Positions 58,125 through 64,000 of a stretch of 64,000 nucleotides of DNA are shown piece after piece; position 1 is the first letter of the stretch, and every line of letters starts with the position of its first letter. The DNA is taken from assembly GCA_039602395.1 (NCBI GenBank), contig JBCNJP010000017.1, forward strand, positions 21,182,836 through 21,246,835, written 5' to 3'. The DNA comes from Deinandra increscens subsp. villosa (Eukaryota; Streptophyta; Magnoliopsida; Asterales; Asteraceae). The translations under genes were made by a program, and so were the position numbers. Under the pieces are notes generated by a model. It had not been told where the DNA came from. It was given only the letters and a program-made list of their open reading frames with translations, and did no database searches.

Positions 58125-58510
58125 ATAGGACTTTTCGACCCGATCGAAAAGTCCCTGATCGAAAAAACACTTCTCGATCCGATCGGAAACCCTTGATTTC
58201 CGATCGGAAAACCTATTCCGGTGCGGAGACCCTTGATTTCCGACCGGAAACCCTACTTTTCGATCGAAAAGTACCCGATCGTAAACCTGTTTCCGATCGA
58301 GCACTAATCGTAAACTGTTTACGACCTGATCGAAAAGTACCCAATCGGAAACCCTTGTTTTTCGATCGGAAAGCCTTGTCCCGATCGGAAACCCTCGTTT
58401 TCCGATCGGAAAGCCTAATCGAAAAGAGGGGTTCTCGATCGGAAACCCTGATTCCGATCGAAAAAACCCATGTTATGGATCGAAAACCTCTTGCCGAATC
58501 GGAAACCCTT
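58125..58510 (+). repeat. GATCGGAAA / GATCGAAAAG motif array in the leader of element C
   Basis: About 20 copies of CGATCGGAAACCC, CGATCGAAAAGT and variants, in loose alternation with TTTCCGATCGG, so neighbouring units can pair. It produces a long but meaningless open frame. The core word is the same as in the SIRE-like leader at 44165-44480. Confidence 0.85.
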
Positions 58511-59590
58511 AATTTTAGCTCTAAAATTTGATTTTTGTGATCTAAAATTATAAATCCAAGTTTTTATTGTTATTAGATAATTGTTATGAACAACATGTTG
58601 TACCTTTAAGATTTTAAAGTGTTAAAAAGAAGTAAAAACCATGATGTTTCATGCAAATTGTTCATGGTTATTACTTAAATGAAAGAGGATTAAATTAAAA
58701 TTATATTAGATAATTAGAAACCCTAAGATTATGTGATTATCTGATAATTGTGACATAATAAAAGGTTTATTGCAAATTTGTTTTATAAAAATCGAAATTT
58801 GCTTAAATAATCTATAGAAATATGATTTTGTTTATAAAATAAAATTTGTGTCCTAAAAGTCAAAAGAAACACTGGCTCACCCATTTGAACACACTCTAAG
58901 AGAGGTATAAGTCGGGTCGCTCTGCTTCCCTAAAGTGGGTAGGTTTTTAATTGCAAAAGTTGCAAACCTCACCCCTACGCTTCTTTGTGTGTTGCAAATG
59001 GAGCTACCGAGCTCTTTTGATTTGGAAGACAAACTAAGAATTTTATAAACATATTATGTTGTGAAGATATGCATGAATCTTCACACATAACCTTTTTGAT
59101 CACGCATCAAAATTGTTTTGACCCAAACCAAACTTAAGTCTTTGCCATCCACCTTGTAAAGGACACTTGTGGATGTCATCTTACTCCTTGGTACACAATG
59201 GTAAAATGGCATTTGCATGACAAATTCCCACTCATTGGTACACAATGGTGGACAATTTGTGCGTTCTTGGCTGGACGACTTAAAACGAGCTAGGCGGTGA
59301 GACCCTTGGCCCGTGGCAAAAGATGGGATGAAACATGACTACAAATCACTTGGTGCAAGTTGTAGGTCCCATAAAATCTAGGAATTGTATTTGGAATACA
59401 ATTAGTGATCGTCACTTACCCTTTTGAGTGCATCATTTCTAGCAGATCAACTGATGAAATGATGGCAGGTCAAATTGGATCCTAGCCTTAATAAGCTTAA
59501 TTGTTTAAAATGTTTAAACATTGGGTAATTAAATTTATTAAGGAAAAGATTATCGAAAATACTGATTTTTGAACTTAATCTGTTTTGTAG
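58511..59590 (+). other. Remaining untranslated leader of element C
   Basis: AT-rich to 58860, then a more mixed stretch up to the Gag ATG. No conserved protein seen on either strand. With the array the leader totals about 1.6 kb, long for a copia element. Confidence 0.5.
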
Positions 59591-62500
59591 ATGGCAACAA
59601 ACCCTCCTCAAAACAATGTTGGTCATGCTTTTCGTCAAATGTTTGAAAGAGAAAAGCTGAATGGATCTAACTTCAATGACTGGTACCGTCAACTAAGGAT
59701 TGTCCTTAGAGTTGAACGGAGGACCGACGTCCTTGAACATCATTGGCCGACCGAGCCAGCTGCTGATGCTTCTGAACAAGAGAAAGCGTTCTACAACGCA
59801 GAGTATAGCAGATACGATGAGGTTGCTTGCATGATGATCTCGAGTATGACTCCCGATATTCAGAAGCAATACGAATTTCATACACCTTGTGATATGATCA
59901 AAGAGCTGAAAAAGATGTATGAAAAACAAGCTGGTGTCGAATTGTTCGACCTAGTTGTGGAACTCCACGACTTGAAGCTTGAAACTGGTAAATCGGTCAG
60001 TAGTCATGTGCTCAAGATGAAGAGCTACTTTGACAAATTGGAATCGCTCAATTATGGGTATAATCGTGCTGTTGCAGTTGGCATGATCCTCAAATCGCTT
60101 ACGAAGGATTTTGAGGGTTTTGTGCGCAACTACAACATGCATAGTATGACTAAGACTATACCTGAGCTTCATGCTATGCTTGTCGAGTATGAAAAAACGA
60201 TTCCTAAAAAGGCCACTGAAACACCCCAAGTTCTTATGATCAAGGGGGGTAAGATCCAAAAGGCTAAACGACCGCAAAAGGGGAAGGGCAAGATTGATGG
60301 CAAGGGTAAAGGCAAGGCTGTTGCCCATATCCCTAAAGCCAAGCAAACCCCTCCGGCCCCTAAAGAGCATCAGGCTAAGGACCAGGTCTGTCACCATTGT
60401 GGTGAAGTCGGACACTGGAAGAGGAACTGTCCTACCTTCCTAGCTGAGTTGATGAAGAAGAGAAAGAATACTAGTGGGACTAGTACTTCAGGTATCTTCA
60501 CAATTGAATTATTTTCCTTTTCTAAGAGTGATTCATGGGTGTATGACACCGGCTGTGGAACTCACATCTGTAATTCGTTACAGGGTCTTAGAAAGAGGAG
60601 GAAACTGAAGCCTGGAGCTTTGCAGCTGTTCGTTGGAAATGGTTTTCCAGCAGCTGTGGAAGCTATAGGAGAATTTCATTTAATTCTGCCTTCTGGGTTA
60701 TCCATTGTATTAGACAATTGTCATTATGCACCTTCTATCACTAGAGGTGTTATTTCAGTTTCTTTGTTGAAAAACCAAGGATACATTAATGTTTTTAATG
60801 ATATCAGTATTTCAGTTTCTAAAAATAATATTCATTATTTTGATGCTAGTCCTTGTGATGGCATTTATGAAATTGATATGCGTGGTTGTGTTTCAAATAA
60901 TTCAATGTTCACAGTTAGCAAACGAGCCAAAACTAGTTTGGACTCTACCTATCTTTGGCACTGTCGTCTTGCCCATGTTGGCAAAAACCGCATTGAAAGA
61001 CTTCAACGTGAAGGGATCTTACAATTAAATGATGAATCATTTGATCAATGCGTTTCCTGTATTTCAGGAAAGATGACAAGAAAACCCTTTCCGAACAAGC
61101 CGCAAAGGGCAAAAGAGCTACTTGGACTCATCCATACCAATGTATGTGGCCCATTTAGACATGTGTCAAGAAAAGGTGCTAGCTACTTCGTGACTTTCAC
61201 GGATGATTTCAGCCGTTATGGTTATGTTTACTTGCTTAAACATAAACATGAGGTATTTGAAACATTCAAAGAGTTTAAGAACGAAGTTGAAAATCAACTC
61301 GGTAAGACCATCAAGATCCTTCGATTGGATCGTGGTGGAGAATACCTAAGCCAAGAGTTTAAGGATTATCTTAAAGCGTGTGGAATTGTCTAACAGCTTA
61401 CTCCTCCTTATACACCTCAGCATAATGGAGTATCTGAAAGGAGGAATCGTACCTTACTAGAGATGGTGAGGTCGATGATGAACCTTACAACTCTTCCATT
61501 ATCATTTTGGGATTTTGCTCTTGAAACCGCTGTACGCGTTCTAAATATGGTTCCAACCAAGAAGGTTGAAAAGACACCATATCAATTATGGCATGGAGAA
61601 GTCCCTGTGTTGTCTTACTTAAGAGTCTGGGGATGTGAGGCACTTGTGAAGCGTGATACGCCTGACAAAATACAACCCAGGACTACTAAGTGCATCTTCG
61701 TGGGATACCCAAAGGAAATAATGGGTTACTACTTCTATAATTCCTCCGAAAACACTGTTCGTGTTGCTCGATATGCTGAATTCTTTGAAAAGAATTTTAT
61801 AGCTCAAGAGAACAGTGGGAGAATTGTAGAACTACTAGAAGATGTGTCACCTTCTGAAACAACTAGCAATCATCAACTTGGGGGGGGGGGGGAATGTTCA
61901 AAGTGATGAACCTCAAGTCGATGATGTTGCGATTCCACTTCGTAGATCCGAAAGGGTCGTACGTAATCCGGATAGATGGATTGGTCTAGTCGAATCCGAG
62001 GATAACGTATCAGGAGATCTCAATGAGCCTCCGAACTTCAAAGCTGCATTATCAGATCCGGAATCTGACAAATGGCTTGAAGCTGCGAATGTGGAAATGA
62101 AATCCATGCAAGATAACCACGTTTGGACCCTGGTTGATCTTCCTCCTAACGCAAGAACCGTTGGGAGTAAATGGCTCTTCAAGAAGAAGACCGACATGGA
62201 TGGAAATGTACACACCTATAAAGCTCGTCTCGTGGCGAAAGGTTATACTCAACGTTTTGGCGTTGACTATGATGAGACCTTTTCACCAGTAGCAGACATT
62301 AGAGCTATTAGGATTCTCTTAGCCATAGCAGCGTACTATGACTTTGAGATATGGAAAATGGATGTTAAGACTGCCTTCTTAAATGGTTACTTGGATGAAG
62401 AAGTCTATATGGATCAACCTGAAGGGTTCATTGATCCAAAACATCCCAACCAAGTATGCAAGCTTCAAAGGTCCATTTATGGACTAAAGCAAGCATCGAG

Positions 62501-63603
62501 GAGTTGGAATAAACGGTTTGATGAAGAAATCAAAAAGTTTGGTTTCGTTCAGAATCCCGATGAGCCATGTGTATATCGCAAAGCTAGTGGGAGTAATATT
62601 ACTTTCCTTGTCTTATATGTAGATGACATATTGATAATAGGAAAACACATTCCAATGTTGCAAGATGTAAAATCCCATCTTGGAAAGTGTTTTGCCATGA
62701 AAGACTTGGGAGAAGCAGCATTCATTCTTGGAATCAAGATCTATAGAGATAGAACTAAGCGGTTGATTGGACTAAGTCAAAGTGCTTATATTGATAAGAT
62801 CTTGAAGCGATTCAAGATGGAGAATTCCAAGCGTGGTATAGTACCAATGCAGGAAGGACTTGGTCTATCGGTCAAACAAGGTGCTTCTACACCTAATGAG
62901 GTGAAGCGTATGCAAAGAGTCCCTTATGCTTCGGCTGTAGGCTCTATTATGTATGCGGTGAGATGCACTAGACCTGATATAGCGTTCGCGCAGAATATCG
63001 TTAGCCGTTATCAACAGAATCCAGGTGAAAGTCACTGGACTGCTGTTAAGACCATTCTCAAGTACCTACGGGCTACTAGAGATTTGTTTTTGGTATATGG
63101 GGGAAATCCAGATCAAGAGCTCAAAGTGACCGGATACTGTGATGCTGGATTTCAGACTGATAGAGATGACACGAAGTCTCAGTCTGGGTACGTCTTCGTT
63201 ATGAATGGAGGCGCTGTGGATTGGAAAAGCAAGAAACAAACCACAGTTGCTATGTCTGCAACAGAGTCTGAGTACATTGCTGCTTCGTAAAGCTGCAATG
63301 GAGGCTGTCTGGATAAGGAAGTTTATTAGTGGGCTAGACATTGTCCCCACGAGTAACTTGCCGATCGATATGTACTGCGATAACTCGGGTGCATTGATCA
63401 TCGCCAAAGAACCTGGAGTTCAGAAGGGCGCCAGACACTATGCCAGGAGATATCACTATGTTCATGAGCAGATCGAACTAGGTGAAATCAAATTACTCAA
63501 AGTTCACACAGATATTAACTTAGCTGATCCTTTCACGAAAGCTTTGTCGAGGCCGAAGCTTGAAAGGCATGCCGAGGGCATGGGACTTAAATTAGCTAGT
63601 TAA
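59591..63603 (+). pseudogene. Copia gag-pol polyprotein of element C with three lesions
   Basis: From ATG 59591: Gag (KLNGSNFNDWYRQLRIVLR), Lys-rich linker, zinc knuckle CHHCGEVGHWKRNC (60388-60429), protease (YDTGCGTHIC, near 60541), integrase (HCRLAHVGKNR, CVSCISGKM; FTDDFSRYGYVY, LDRGGEY, PQHNGVSERRNR), RT (DVKTAFLNGYLDEEVYMDQP, YVDDILIIG near 62615) and RNase H (TGYCDAGFQTDRDD, MYCDNSGALIIA). Lesions: in-frame TAA at 61391-61393 inside integrase; a run of 13 G at 61880-61892 that shifts the frame; and a small indel near 63288 in RNase H (AAS then TAA), with the last part open to TAG/TAA at 63603. The motifs are otherwise well kept, so decay is fairly recent. Confidence 0.88.
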
Positions 63604-64000
63604 ATCATGTATGTCTGATGTTCGGTATTTGGATAAAGGACATTAAGCAATTTCTGTTTATATAATGAAATAAAGTACTTGATATGTTTGATTTCATTTA
63701 ATGGTTAAGTTGTGTCCGATATTTGCATGTTTAATCCTTGAGTACTTGTCAAGTATTCTAAATTGTCCATTGTCGATTAACTATATGGGAATATAGTTAA
63801 ACTAAGACAAAACCTGAGTGATTGGTTAGGATGGTCCCACCAAACTCACATGGTATTCATTGGATGCATACTGGACTGACCCACTAACGAATTGTCACTT
63901 TATGGATCGGCGTCATTAAGTGAAATTCGTAAATGGTTGCTTTATTTATCCTTAGACTTGAGATACAAGCAGGTCATGCATGTATGGATTGCACCTACTT
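63604..64000 (+). other. 3' untranslated part of element C
   Basis: Non-coding sequence after the polyprotein stop. No match to the 57316-57964 LTR was seen, so the 3' LTR begins beyond the window. Confidence 0.5.

Noticed and set aside
58079..58531. 150-codon ORF rich in DRK and SETL repeats
   Set aside because: It is a translation of the GATCGGAAA array in a retrotransposon leader; no start context or homology. The 44098-44505 ORF (FRSES/DRK repeats) is the same kind of artefact.

Overview
The window is nuclear DNA of a flowering plant. The case rests on five classes of plant transposable element, a spliced plant-type alpha/beta-hydrolase gene with GT-AG introns, an endogenous caulimovirid-type pararetrovirus, AT-rich spacers and three 500-base assembly gaps (3980-4479, 24480-24979, 46112-46611). 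The mix of long-LTR chromoviruses, large SIRE-like copia elements and leader-repeat arrays resembles Asteraceae genomes, but that is an impression and not something proved here. There is no operon, CRISPR array, rRNA gene or convincing tRNA gene.

Layout. 1-2345: 5' end of a decayed Ty1/copia element on the minus strand (gag remnant, leader, 361-bp LTR). 2728-3241: non-autonomous DNA element with a 9-bp target duplication. 3401-3979: end of a PIF/Harbinger-like element, cut by a gap. 4480-9140: decayed Ty3/gypsy chromovirus (Tekay type) whose 5' part is replaced by the first exon of a host gene (possibly an ATL-type RING ligase), giving a chimeric membrane-segment/protease ORF. 10435-14994: nearly intact Ale-like copia element with 147-bp LTRs and TA...TA ends. 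15488-20429: fully intact Reina-like Ty3/gypsy element with identical 198-bp LTRs and a 1473-codon ORF. 21563-23164: the one intact host gene, a five-exon alpha/beta-hydrolase. 23165-27740: AT-rich spacer with little that can be named.

27743-46111 is a nested stack. A rearranged endogenous pararetrovirus (27743-34936) is interrupted by a CACTA transposon end with about 150-bp tandem repeats (34937-35949, continuing at 45940). The CACTA element is interrupted by a 9985-bp SIRE-like copia element (35950-45934), and that in turn by an internally deleted Tekay-type gypsy element (38101-41471). Each of the two retrotransposon insertions has a 5-bp target duplication that I could read.

46612-64000: a third chromovirus 3' end, a 4049-bp solo LTR (50569-54617) with a 5-bp target duplication, a 361-bp palindromic MULE-type MITE with a 9-bp target duplication (56188-56548), a second hairpin element (57079-57290), and a long copia element (57316 to beyond the window) with three lesions in its ORF.

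Functionally, only the hydrolase gene and the Reina-like element look able to make full products. The Ale-like element is one base deletion from an open frame. The most unusual points are the two neighbouring elements with non-canonical LTR ends, the host-exon/retroviral-protease chimera, pararetroviral junctions that fall at the primer-binding site, and arrays of short GC-rich or palindromic motifs in the leader or LTR of several unrelated retrotransposons.
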